Source: Alphaproteobacteria bacterium
GTDB taxonomy: Bacteria; Pseudomonadota; Alphaproteobacteria; Rhizobiales; Xanthobacteraceae
Assembly: GCA_005884745.1 (NCBI GenBank)
Contig: VAZU01000168.1
Coordinates: 205 to 5,251, forward strand
Direction: 5' to 3'
DNA length: 5,047 bases
Made by a program: the position numbers and the translations under genes. The first letter of the stretch is position 1; every line of letters starts with the position of its first letter. This document shows, piece by piece, positions 1 to 5,047 of this stretch. Below the pieces are notes generated by a model that saw nothing but the letters and a program-made list of their open reading frames with translations, did no database searches and was not told the origin of the DNA.

Positions 1-69
1 GAGCTGCACTACATGCGTGGCCCCGGACCGAAATGGCGGGAAAAGCGCGCACACGGAACCGCACGTTAG
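1..69 (+). CDS. Possible C-terminal end of an unrecognised gene entering from the left (partial)
   Basis: Frame 1 is open from the window edge to a TAG at 67-69 and encodes 22 residues, beginning ELHYMRGPG and ending in a basic tail (PKWREKRAHGTAR). I do not recognise the family. Support is indirect: the stop codon forms the first bases of a perfect 6-bp inverted repeat (67-87) and a second hairpin follows (99-113), as is often seen just after a gene end. All other frames here also lack an annotated product, and 22 codons are too few for codon statistics. It could equally be intergenic sequence that happens to be open. Confidence 0.27.
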   Translation, partial: ELHYMRGPGPKWREKRAHGTAR

Positions 70-131
70 CTGCGCCCGCATCAGCTAGGCGCGTTGTGCC
101 TTGTCACACAAGGGCCCGCGCAGCACCTGCG
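67..131. other. Cluster of three short perfect inverted repeats in the intergenic stretch
   Basis: Three perfect stems lie in 65 bases. TAGCTG (67-72) pairs with CAGCTA (82-87) around a 9-nt loop. CCTTGT (99-104) pairs with ACAAGG (108-113) around CAC. CGCAG (119-123) pairs with CTGCG (127-131), also around CAC. The middle hairpin can be extended by an outer GCGCG (89-93) / CGCGC (117-121) stem across an internal loop, which would compete with the third hairpin. No T-run follows in either direction, so a standard intrinsic terminator is not supported. The cluster could be a 3' untranslated structure of a gene ending at 69, or part of a small RNA on either strand. Confidence 0.4.
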
Positions 132-168
132 GCATACAATACAGGGCACCTCCGTAGGATCGAACAGG

Positions 169-198
169 CCGCCTGAGGCGGATTAATCTAGGCGGATT
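169..198. repeat. 9-bp direct repeat AGGCGGATT with an overlapping hairpin
   Basis: AGGCGGATT occurs at 176-184 and again at 190-198, separated by 5 bp, so the copies start 14 bp apart. The left copy overlaps a perfect hairpin, CCGCC (169-173) TGA GGCGG (177-181), and the palindrome GATTAATC (181-188) sits between the copies. The block lies 20 bp upstream of the ATG at 219 and also just upstream of a Shine-Dalgarno-like sequence on the minus strand (147-153). A tandem operator is conceivable, but I know of no regulator with this site. Confidence 0.35.
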
Positions 199-218
199 GA
201 GAACGGGCGCTGCCGCGC

Positions 219-467
219 ATGGAGAGATCTCATGCGCTCCTCGATCGAGCGGAAGATCGGGACATGCGGCGTCATTGGGGCCGCCTAGCCGCGGCTGCAA
301 TCGTCGAACGGACGCGCCTCTATTTCGATGAAGGGCGAATTCAGGGAGGACCAGCCTGCCTCGACCGGCTCGAGCGGCTGGCGGCGCAATATCCCGTAAC
401 CACGCGCTGCGCCTGGTCCGACATTCATCGCTACGCCCTTCTGGCGCGGGCCTATTTCGCCTCCTAA
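219..467 (+). CDS. Small hypothetical protein, convergent with cyoE
   Basis: This ORF encodes 82 residues from ATG 219 to TAA 465-467. I do not recognise the family. The product looks soluble and mixed-charge: an Arg/Ala-rich, probably helical first half (RLAAAAIVERTRLYFDEGR), two Cys (near residues 47 and 64), and an aromatic C-terminus (HRYALLARAYFAS). No signal peptide or membrane segment is visible. The frame upstream of 219 is closed by three stops (174, 189, 198). No strong Shine-Dalgarno sequence precedes 219; the in-frame ATG at 264 has GGAAG seven to eight bases upstream and would give a 67-residue protein. Third-position G/C preference is weaker than in the cyo genes, so this may be a young gene, an acquired gene or a chance ORF. 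It ends 13 nt from the cyoE stop on the opposite strand. Confidence 0.4.
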   Translation: MERSHALLDRAEDRDMRRHWGRLAAAAIVERTRLYFDEGRIQGGPACLDRLERLAAQYPVTTRCAWSDIHRYALLARAYFAS

Positions 468-472
468 TTGTC

Positions 473-489
473 CCGGCGCCTCAGGCCGG
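473..489. terminator. Hairpin between the convergent gene ends, possible bidirectional terminator
   Basis: CCGGC (473-477) pairs with GCCGG (485-489) around a 7-nt loop that contains the cyoE stop codon (481-483). It lies just past the TAA of the small plus-strand ORF. The stem is all G/C, but no T-tract follows on either strand, so intrinsic termination is uncertain; it may only slow polymerase or support Rho-dependent ending. No better terminator for the cyo operon is visible between 468 and 480. Confidence 0.2.
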
Positions 490-1425
490 CCAGCGGGCCG
501 CCACCGCCGCGTCTGCCAGCAGCGCGGTGAAAAGCACGAACAGATAAAGGATCGAAAAGGCAAACAGGCGACGCGCCGCTCGCGCGTCTGGATAGCGGCT
601 GCGATCCAATCGGACCCCGAGCGCGATCATCGCAGCCCCGCAGATGCCCGAGGCCACGGCGTAAACCGTGCCCGCAGCGCCGATCGCCCACGGCAGTGAC
701 GCGGCGCCAACCAGAAGGACGCAGTAGATCAGAATCTGCCGCTTGGTGGCGACCCTGCCCGCCACGACCGGCAGCATCGGGATGCCGGCACGAGCGTATT
801 CGCCCGCCCGATTGAGCCCCAACGCCCAGAAGTGAGGCGGCGTCCACAGGAAAATGATGGCGACGAAAAGAAAGGGCTCGAGCGCGAAGGGACCGCCCGC
901 CGCGAGCCAGCCAATCAGCGGCGGAGTTGCGCCGGCGGCGCCGCCGATGACGATGTTTTGCGGGGTGCGGCGCTTGAGCCACATCGTGTAGACGACAACG
1001 TAAAAGAAGATAGTCGACGCGAGCAGCGCCGCGGCCGCAACATTAGTCGCAACCGCGAGGATAAGGACGGCGGACGCCGCCAGGACGAGGCCAAACACCA
1101 GCGCTTCGCCCCGCGACAGGCGGCCACGCGGGATCGGGCGCAAGGCAGTGCGGGCCATCATCGCGTCGATATCGGCGTCGTACCACATGTTGAGCGCGCC
1201 GGCGGCTCCTGCCCCGGCCGCAATGCACAGCATGGCAATCGATGCGGCAAGCGGATCGGGATGACCGGGCGCGAGCACGAACCCAACCAGCGCCGTGAAC
1301 AGGGCCAGAGACATCACGCGTGGCTTTGTCAGCGCGATGAAGTCTCGAGCCCTCGCGAGGGCCCGCGCGGACGAAGCGGCTCGGCTGACGCGGGCGATGT
1401 CGGCAATTTCGCTGGCAAAAGACAT
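481..1425 (-). CDS. cyoE: Heme O synthase (protoheme IX farnesyltransferase), CyoE/CtaB family
   Basis: This 314-residue inner-membrane prenyltransferase of the UbiA superfamily transfers a farnesyl group to heme b to make heme O, the high-spin heme of bo3 oxidases and the precursor of heme A. The first aspartate-rich motif is N79-x3-D83-x3-D87, inside NMWYDADIDAMMARTALRP (residues 79-97). Family segments follow in order: TKPRV (33-37), a WLKRRTPQNIVIGG loop (149-162), TPPHFWALGL (195-204) and EYARAGIPMLPVVAGR (209-224). Several hydrophobic helices fit the usual nine-span topology, and about 30 polar, Arg/Ala-rich residues precede the first. ATG 1425 has AGGAAGG at 1440-1434, eight bases upstream. 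It is last in the operon, 49 nt after cyoD, and stops with TGA. The WYDADID form resembles alphaproteobacterial CtaB more than E. coli CyoE, so ctaB is a fair alternative name; context favours cyoE. Confidence 0.95.
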   Translation of the reverse strand: MSFASEIADIARVSRAASSARALARARDFIALTKPRVMSLALFTALVGFVLAPGHPDPLAASIAMLCIAAGAGAAGALNMWYDADIDAMMARTALRPIPRGRLSRGEALVFGLVLAASAVLILAVATNVAAAALLASTIFFYVVVYTMWLKRRTPQNIVIGGAAGATPPLIGWLAAGGPFALEPFLFVAIIFLWTPPHFWALGLNRAGEYARAGIPMLPVVAGRVATKRQILIYCVLLVGAASLPWAIGAAGTVYAVASGICGAAMIALGVRLDRSRYPDARAARRLFAFSILYLFVLFTALLADAAVAARWPA

Positions 1426-1474
1426 GGACGGTCCCTTCCTCAGGATTTGATAAGTTTTCTCTCTCCGAGTTCAT
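1426..1474 (-). other. 49-nt spacer between cyoD and cyoE with the cyoE ribosome binding site
   Basis: This is the only gap of more than a few bases inside the operon. It contains AGGAAGG at 1440-1434 (minus strand), eight bases before the cyoE ATG, and an A-rich stretch nearer cyoD. I see no convincing hairpin terminator or -35/-10 pair, so cyoE is most likely transcribed with cyoABCD, though translated independently of the cyoD stop. Confidence 0.6.
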
Positions 1475-1810
1475 TTATTCCATGGTCATCCGCATCATGT
1501 TGTGATCGAGGTGATACATGACCCAGTACGAGCCTCCGACCAGGATCCCGACAATCAGGACAGTGAAGACGAACGCCGTGAGATTCCAGCGTTGATCCGA
1601 GCGACCCAGGTGGAGAAAGAACACCATGTGCACGACGATCTGGATCACGGCTAAGCCGAAAATGCCTGCGACGGCGTTTGTGCCCGACGCTCCGCTCATG
1701 ACCAAGGCAAAGGGAGCGAGCGTCAGCGCGAGGGCGAGAAGCGCGCCCGTGACATACGATTGCAGGCCCCCGCGCGGTTCGGCGGGGCGGATCGTTGCCG
1801 AGACGTTCAT
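1475..1810 (-). CDS. cyoD: Cytochrome bo3 ubiquinol oxidase subunit IV
   Basis: This 111-residue protein (E. coli CyoD is about 109) is the smallest subunit of the quinol oxidase and is thought to assist assembly or stability of the CuB site in subunit I. A short cytoplasmic N-terminus (1-18) precedes three membrane spans at about 19-39, 46-66 and 78-100. Family signatures are visible: QSYVTG (17-22), VIQIVVHMVFFLHL (55-68), WNLTAFVFTVLIVGILV (75-91) and a C-terminal NMM (104-106). The ATG at 1810 overlaps the cyoC stop as ATGA and has AGGAG seven bases upstream, inside cyoC, so reinitiation after cyoC translation is likely. It ends with TAA at 1477-1475. Nothing is missing or unusual. Confidence 0.95.
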   Translation of the reverse strand: MNVSATIRPAEPRGGLQSYVTGALLALALTLAPFALVMSGASGTNAVAGIFGLAVIQIVVHMVFFLHLGRSDQRWNLTAFVFTVLIVGILVGGSYWVMYHLDHNMMRMTME

Positions 1811-2457
1811 GACATGGCTCCTGCCAGGTAGACGACGGTGAACACGCCGATCCAGATGATGTCGAGAAAGTGCCAGAACAGGCTCAAACAGGTGAGCCGG
1901 GTTGGGAGAACGGCGTCGAACCTGCGCAGCGACGCCTGCACCAGCATGACCGCCATCCAGACCAATCCGCCGGTCACGTGCAGGCCGTGCGTGCCGACCA
2001 GGGTGAAGAAGGCGGACAGGAACGCGCTACGGTCAGGCCCCGCCCCTTCCCCGATCATGCGGACGAATTCCTTCACTTCTAGGCCGATGAAACCGAGCCC
2101 GAGCACGAACGTCAGCAGCAGGAATCCGAGTACGCGCCCGCGGTTATCCGCCTTGAGCGCCACCATGACCATGCCGTAGGTGAAGCTGCTCGCCAGCAGG
2201 CACAGTGTTTCAGCGAGCACGTACGGAAGATCGAACAGCTCCTTTGAGGTCGGGCCTCCGGCGAACTCGCGGCCCAGCACCGAATAGGTGGCGAACAGCG
2301 CCGCGAACAGCAGACAGTCGCTCATCAGGTAGATCCAGAAACCCAGCACCGTGGTGATACCGGCAGTACGGTGCTCGCTCGCCTCCGCGTGCACGCTTGG
2401 CAGCGGCGGCGGGACGTATGGCCGGACGGTCTCGACGTTCAGAAGTTCGGTTGTCAT
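1807..2457 (-). CDS. cyoC: Cytochrome bo3 ubiquinol oxidase subunit III
   Basis: This is the subunit III homologue of heme-copper oxidases, a five-helix membrane protein packed against CyoB. It is 216 residues from ATG 2457 (E. coli about 204). A proline-rich, soluble N-terminus (1-35) precedes spans near 37-59, 77-99, 108-128, 146-174 and 190-212. Diagnostic segments are GFWIYLMSDC (39-48), GLEVKEF with conserved acidic residues (125-131), VGTHGLHVTGGL with two His (154-165) and CLSLFWHFLDIIWI (190-203). The frame also permits GTG at 2466, directly after the cyoB stop, which adds only MNA. I prefer ATG 2457 because AGGTGA (2468-2463) lies five bases before it, whereas nothing comparable precedes the GTG. 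The 3' end overlaps cyoD by four bases. It has five predicted spans, not the seven typical of cytochrome c oxidase subunit III, which fits the quinol oxidase branch. Confidence 0.95.
   Translation of the reverse strand: MTTELLNVETVRPYVPPPLPSVHAEASEHRTAGITTVLGFWIYLMSDCLLFAALFATYSVLGREFAGGPTSKELFDLPYVLAETLCLLASSFTYGMVMVALKADNRGRVLGFLLLTFVLGLGFIGLEVKEFVRMIGEGAGPDRSAFLSAFFTLVGTHGLHVTGGLVWMAVMLVQASLRRFDAVLPTRLTCLSLFWHFLDIIWIGVFTVVYLAGAMS
1818..1822 (-). promoter_or_regulatory. Shine-Dalgarno sequence of cyoD, inside the end of cyoC
   Basis: AGGAG reads 1822-1818 on the minus strand, seven bases before the cyoD ATG at 1810. It lies within the last codons of cyoC. With the ATGA stop/start overlap, this is the arrangement expected for translational coupling of CyoC and CyoD. 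Confidence 0.7.
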
Positions 2458-2462
2458 GGCGT

Positions 2463-2468
2463 TCACCT
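2463..2468 (-). promoter_or_regulatory. Shine-Dalgarno sequence that decides the cyoC start
   Basis: AGGTGA reads 2468-2463 on the minus strand and matches the 5' part of the anti-Shine-Dalgarno complement. It overlaps the cyoB TAG stop (2469-2467) and contains the alternative GTG start (2466-2464). It is five bases from ATG 2457, so the ATG is better placed for initiation than the GTG lying within the site itself. Confidence 0.65.
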
Positions 2469-4431
2469 ACACTGCCGCCGGGGAGAGGAGCTTCTCGCTG
2501 CGCTCCACGTCGAGCGCGGAGAGGAAGTACTCGCGGTTGAGCTTGAACGAATAGGCGATGGCGGTGGCGACGATCCCCACGGCGCCGGCGGCCGCCATCC
2601 ACCAGATGTGCCAGACCAGGGCAAAACCGAGCACCAAGGCAAACCCGCCGATCACCAGGCCCGCGCTGGTGTTGCGCGGCATGTGAATTCTCGGGAAGCG
2701 GACCACCTGGCGGGCAGTGCTCCTCTTCTTCGTCTCCCAGAATGCGTCGCGGCCGGTGACGATGGGGATTTCGGCGAAATTGTAGGCCGGCGGCGGCGAG
2801 GAAATCGCCCATTCCAAGGTGCGGCCGTTCCACGGATCGCCGGTCAGGTCGCGGGTCTTCTCCCGCTGCACGATGCTGACCACGAGCTGCACCAGCTGAA
2901 AGACGATCCCGCACAGGATCACCACCGCGCCCACCGCCGCCACGATCATGAACGGGTGCCAGTCGGGATTGTCGTAATGATTGAGGCGGCGGGTCATGCC
3001 CATGAGGCCGACGATATAGAGCGGGATGAACGCCAGGTAGAAGCCGACGAGCCAGCACCAGAAGGCGCACCGGCCGAGCTTCTCGTTGAGCCGGAAGCCG
3101 AACACCTTCGGGAACCAATAGTTGAAGCCCGCCAGCAACCCGAACACGACCCCGCCGATGATGGTGTTGTGGAAATGCGCGACCAGAAACAGGCTGTTGT
3201 GCAGCACGAAGTCCGCCGGCGGGACCGCCAGCAACACGCCGGTCATGCCGCCGATCACGAAGGTGATCATGAATCCGATCGTCCACAGCATCGGCACGGA
3301 GAAGCGAATGCGGCCGCGATACATGGTGAACAGCCAGTTGAAAACCTTCACGCCGGTCGGGATGGCGATGATCATCGTGGCGATGCCGAAGAAGCCGTTC
3401 ACGTCGCCGCCCGCACCCATGGTGAAGAAGTGATGGAGCCAAACCAGGAAGGAAAGAACCGCAATGACCATGGTGGCCACCACCATGGGGACGTAGCCGA
3501 ACAGGCGCTTGCCGGAGAACGTCGCAACCACCTCGGAAAAAATCCCAAAGGCGGGAAGGATCAGGATGTAGACCTCCGGGTGCCCCCAGGCCCAGATCAG
3601 GTTGACGTACATCATCTGATTGCCACCGAGGTCATTCGTGAAGAAGTGCATGCCGAGATACCGGTCGAGGCTGAGCAGCGCGAGGCAGATCGTCAGGATC
3701 GGGAACGCCGCAACGATCTGAATGCTGCTGCACAGCGCCGTCCAAGTAAAAACGGGCATGCGCATCAGGGTCATGCCGGGGGCGCGATTGCGCAGAATGG
3801 TTGCGATGAAGTTCACGCCCGAAAGCGTGGTTCCCACCCCCGAGATCTGCAGGCTCCAGATGTAATAGTCGACGCCGACGCCAGGGCTGTAACCGAGTTC
3901 CGAGAGCGGCGGGTAGGCGAGCCATCCCGTGCGCGCGAACTCGCCGATCCCCAATGAAACGTTGATCAGTCCGAACCCCGCCACGGTAAGCCAGAAGCTG
4001 AGTGAATTGAGGAACGGAAATGCTACGTCGCGTGCGCCGATCTGCAGGGGCACCACGATGTTTATCATCCCGATCACGAACGGCATCGCCATGAAGAAGA
4101 TCATGATCGCGCCGTGTGCGGAGAAGATCTGGTCGTAGTGCTCGGGCGGCAGGTAGCCGACGGCACCGCCGTGCGCCAGGGCCAGCTGCGTCCGCATCAT
4201 GATGGCGTCGGAAAACCCGCGCAGCAGCATCACCAGCGCCAGGATGATGTACATCACGCCGATCTTCTTATGGTCGACGGTGGTCAGCCACTCGGTCCAC
4301 AGCCACTTCCATCGGCCGAAATACGTGAGAGCGGCGAGGACTGAGAATGCGACCAGGCCCATGAACCCGAACGCCCCCATTATGACCGGCTGATCCAGAG
4401 GGAGCGCGTCGAGGGACAACTTTCCGAGCAT
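2467..4431 (-). CDS. cyoB: Cytochrome bo3 ubiquinol oxidase subunit I
   Basis: This 654-residue catalytic subunit (E. coli about 663) oxidises ubiquinol, reduces O2 to water and pumps protons across the inner membrane. Its start (MLGKLSLDA) and most of its length align without gaps to remembered E. coli CyoB. Ligands sit at the same numbers: H106 and H421 for heme b, H419 for heme o3, and H284, H333 and H334 for CuB, with Y288 for the His-Tyr crosslink. Proton-path residues D135, E286 and K362 are present. The high-affinity quinone-site residues R71, D75, H98 and Q101 are present, which marks a quinol rather than a cytochrome c oxidase. R481 and R482 fit the heme propionate contacts. The hydrophobic pattern fits about 15 membrane spans, including extra terminal helices (about 16-37 and 590-628). 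ATG 4431 lies 5 nt after the cyoA stop, with AAGGAG (4445-4440) eight bases upstream. It ends with TAG. I see no truncation or frameshift. Confidence 0.98.
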   Translation of the reverse strand: MLGKLSLDALPLDQPVIMGAFGFMGLVAFSVLAALTYFGRWKWLWTEWLTTVDHKKIGVMYIILALVMLLRGFSDAIMMRTQLALAHGGAVGYLPPEHYDQIFSAHGAIMIFFMAMPFVIGMINIVVPLQIGARDVAFPFLNSLSFWLTVAGFGLINVSLGIGEFARTGWLAYPPLSELGYSPGVGVDYYIWSLQISGVGTTLSGVNFIATILRNRAPGMTLMRMPVFTWTALCSSIQIVAAFPILTICLALLSLDRYLGMHFFTNDLGGNQMMYVNLIWAWGHPEVYILILPAFGIFSEVVATFSGKRLFGYVPMVVATMVIAVLSFLVWLHHFFTMGAGGDVNGFFGIATMIIAIPTGVKVFNWLFTMYRGRIRFSVPMLWTIGFMITFVIGGMTGVLLAVPPADFVLHNSLFLVAHFHNTIIGGVVFGLLAGFNYWFPKVFGFRLNEKLGRCAFWCWLVGFYLAFIPLYIVGLMGMTRRLNHYDNPDWHPFMIVAAVGAVVILCGIVFQLVQLVVSIVQREKTRDLTGDPWNGRTLEWAISSPPPAYNFAEIPIVTGRDAFWETKKRSTARQVVRFPRIHMPRNTSAGLVIGGFALVLGFALVWHIWWMAAAGAVGIVATAIAYSFKLNREYFLSALDVERSEKLLSPAAV

Positions 4432-4436
4432 GGCCG

Positions 4437-5047
4437 CTACTCCTTGTTGGCGATGCAGAGGGCGGCACCGAGCATGGCGGCGGCCCTCGGCTCGCTCTTG
4501 GTGTCGTGCAGGATTCGGTCGAACAGGTCGGGGGCGACCGAGGAGAAGTATTCGACCGGGTGTTTCTCGCTCGGCTTTGCCAGCGCCAGGTAGACGCCGT
4601 CGGTCAGGTTCTGCGGTGCTGCCTTGACCTTCGCGACCCAGCGCTCATACGCCGGCTGGTCCGAGGCGATGGCCTGGAATTTCATGTCGGAGAAACCGCC
4701 GCCGCTGTAGTTCGCCGACAGGCCCGCATAGCTGCCGGCCCGGCTTGCCATCAGACTGAGCTTCGTCCGCATGCCGCCCATGGCATAGATCTGGCTGCCG
4801 AGCTGAGGGATGAAGAATGAGTTCATCATCGAGGCGGAGGTGATCCTGAAGTCGACCGGTACGTCGGTGGGGAACGCAATCTCGTTCACCGTGGCGATGC
4901 GCAGTTCCGGGTAGATGAACAGCCATTTCCAATCGAGCGCCACAACGTCGATGGCGATCGGCTTCGCGGTGGATTCGACCGGCTTGAATGGATCGAGCCT
5001 GTGCGACGACTGCCAAGTCAGCACCGCCAGGATGGAAACGATGGCGA
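4437..5047 (-). CDS. cyoA: Cytochrome bo3 ubiquinol oxidase subunit II (5' end beyond the window)
   Basis: The C-terminal 202 residues of subunit II are visible; the frame is open through the right edge, so the lipoprotein signal peptide and first membrane helix are missing. The fragment opens with the end of the second helix (AIVSILAVLTW), followed by a periplasmic cupredoxin domain (about 29-127) and a C-terminal COX_ARM-like segment (about 130-180). Family motifs include DWKWLFIYPE (38-47), ATVNEIAFP (51-59), MNSFFIPQLGSQIYAM (74-89) and NYSGGGFSDMKF (112-123). The CuA ligands of cytochrome c oxidases are gone: the two Cys positions read S110 and S114 and the His positions read N75 and F118. 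This is the expected quinol oxidase state. The tail after 180 is short and Ala-rich (ending ALCIANKE) and lacks the His/Met-rich extension of E. coli CyoA. A GTG at 5024 is internal, not the true start. The stop is TAG at 4439-4437. Confidence 0.96.
   Translation of the reverse strand, partial: AIVSILAVLTWQSSHRLDPFKPVESTAKPIAIDVVALDWKWLFIYPELRIATVNEIAFPTDVPVDFRITSASMMNSFFIPQLGSQIYAMGGMRTKLSLMASRAGSYAGLSANYSGGGFSDMKFQAIASDQPAYERWVAKVKAAPQNLTDGVYLALAKPSEKHPVEYFSSVAPDLFDRILHDTKSEPRAAAMLGAALCIANKE

Noticed and set aside
101..140. sigma70-like promoter from TTGTCA (101) and TACAAT (135)
   Set aside because: The spacer is 28 bp, far longer than the usual 16-18, and no better -35 element is in range.
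1..218. tRNA or other standard RNA gene in the left intergenic region
   Set aside because: The GGATCGAA at about 157-164 resembles part of a T-arm, but no matching acceptor, D-arm or anticodon stem can be drawn around it.
85..300. 71-codon minus-strand frame spanning the left intergenic region
   Set aside because: It begins inside the small plus-strand ORF with no good ribosome binding site; only its last 16 codons follow a Shine-Dalgarno sequence, and those are reported separately as a tentative micro-ORF.
464..982. 172-codon minus-strand frame in the cyoE region
   Set aside because: Out-of-frame reading of cyoE, Arg-rich, with no recognisable domain.
832..1521. 229-codon plus-strand frame opposite cyoE
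   Set aside because: Antisense shadow with low-complexity Arg/Gly/Gln composition; cyoE on the other strand has all family motifs.
2210..3442. 410-codon open frame on the minus strand overlapping cyoB and cyoC
   Set aside because: It is an alternative frame of the same strand, Arg/His/Gly-rich, crossing the real cyoB/cyoC junction; cyoB and cyoC are unambiguous in their own frames.
2371..3957. 528-codon open frame on the plus strand opposite cyoB and the cyoC start
   Set aside because: It lies entirely opposite well-conserved cyo genes; its composition (long runs of His, Asp, Glu, Arg) is what antisense translation of GC-rich membrane-protein codons gives, and no domain is recognisable.
2467..5047. 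Alternative reading as an aa3/caa3 cytochrome c oxidase
   Set aside because: Subunit II lacks both CuA cysteines and histidines, subunit I has the quinone-site residues R71, D75, H98 and Q101, and the subunit IV and five-span subunit III are of the quinol oxidase type.

Overview
This window is one strand-consistent respiratory operon plus a short, poorly explained flank. From right to left on the minus strand it carries the end of cyoA, then complete cyoB, cyoC, cyoD and cyoE. These encode the four subunits of a cytochrome bo3-type ubiquinol oxidase and the heme O synthase that makes its heme. The DNA is GC-rich with strong G/C preference at third codon positions. The heme O synthase carries the N-M-W-Y-D-A-D-I-D active-site form that I associate with alphaproteobacterial CtaB rather than enterobacterial CyoE. 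I therefore infer an alphaproteobacterium, possibly of the Rhizobiales, but this rests on recalled family features and not on a search.

Layout. Positions 5047-4437 (minus) hold the cyoA C-terminal part; its N-terminus and the operon promoter lie beyond the right edge. cyoB (4431-2467) follows after 5 nt. cyoC (best start 2457, end 1807) uses a Shine-Dalgarno sequence that overlaps the cyoB stop. cyoD (1810-1475) overlaps cyoC by four bases (ATGA). cyoE (1425-481) follows after 49 nt with its own ribosome binding site. Tight spacing with a Shine-Dalgarno sequence before every start suggests a single transcript with translational coupling across A-B-C-D.

How the genes work together. CyoB holds heme b, heme o3 and CuB, oxidises ubiquinol, reduces O2 to water and pumps protons. 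CyoA is the cupredoxin-fold subunit that has lost the CuA ligands. CyoC and CyoD are the small membrane subunits. CyoE farnesylates heme b to heme O for the binuclear centre. Every key CyoB residue I could place is present, at the same numbers as in E. coli CyoB, so the enzyme looks functional.

Left flank (1-480, plus strand). Positions 1-69 may be the last 22 codons of a gene entering from the left. Positions 67-181 hold several short perfect hairpins and a 9-bp direct repeat. Positions 219-467 hold a small ORF of unknown function that converges on cyoE, with 13 nt between the two stop codons. I see no mobile element, CRISPR array, tRNA or rRNA, and no clearly novel system. The only parts I cannot explain are in the left 470 bases.
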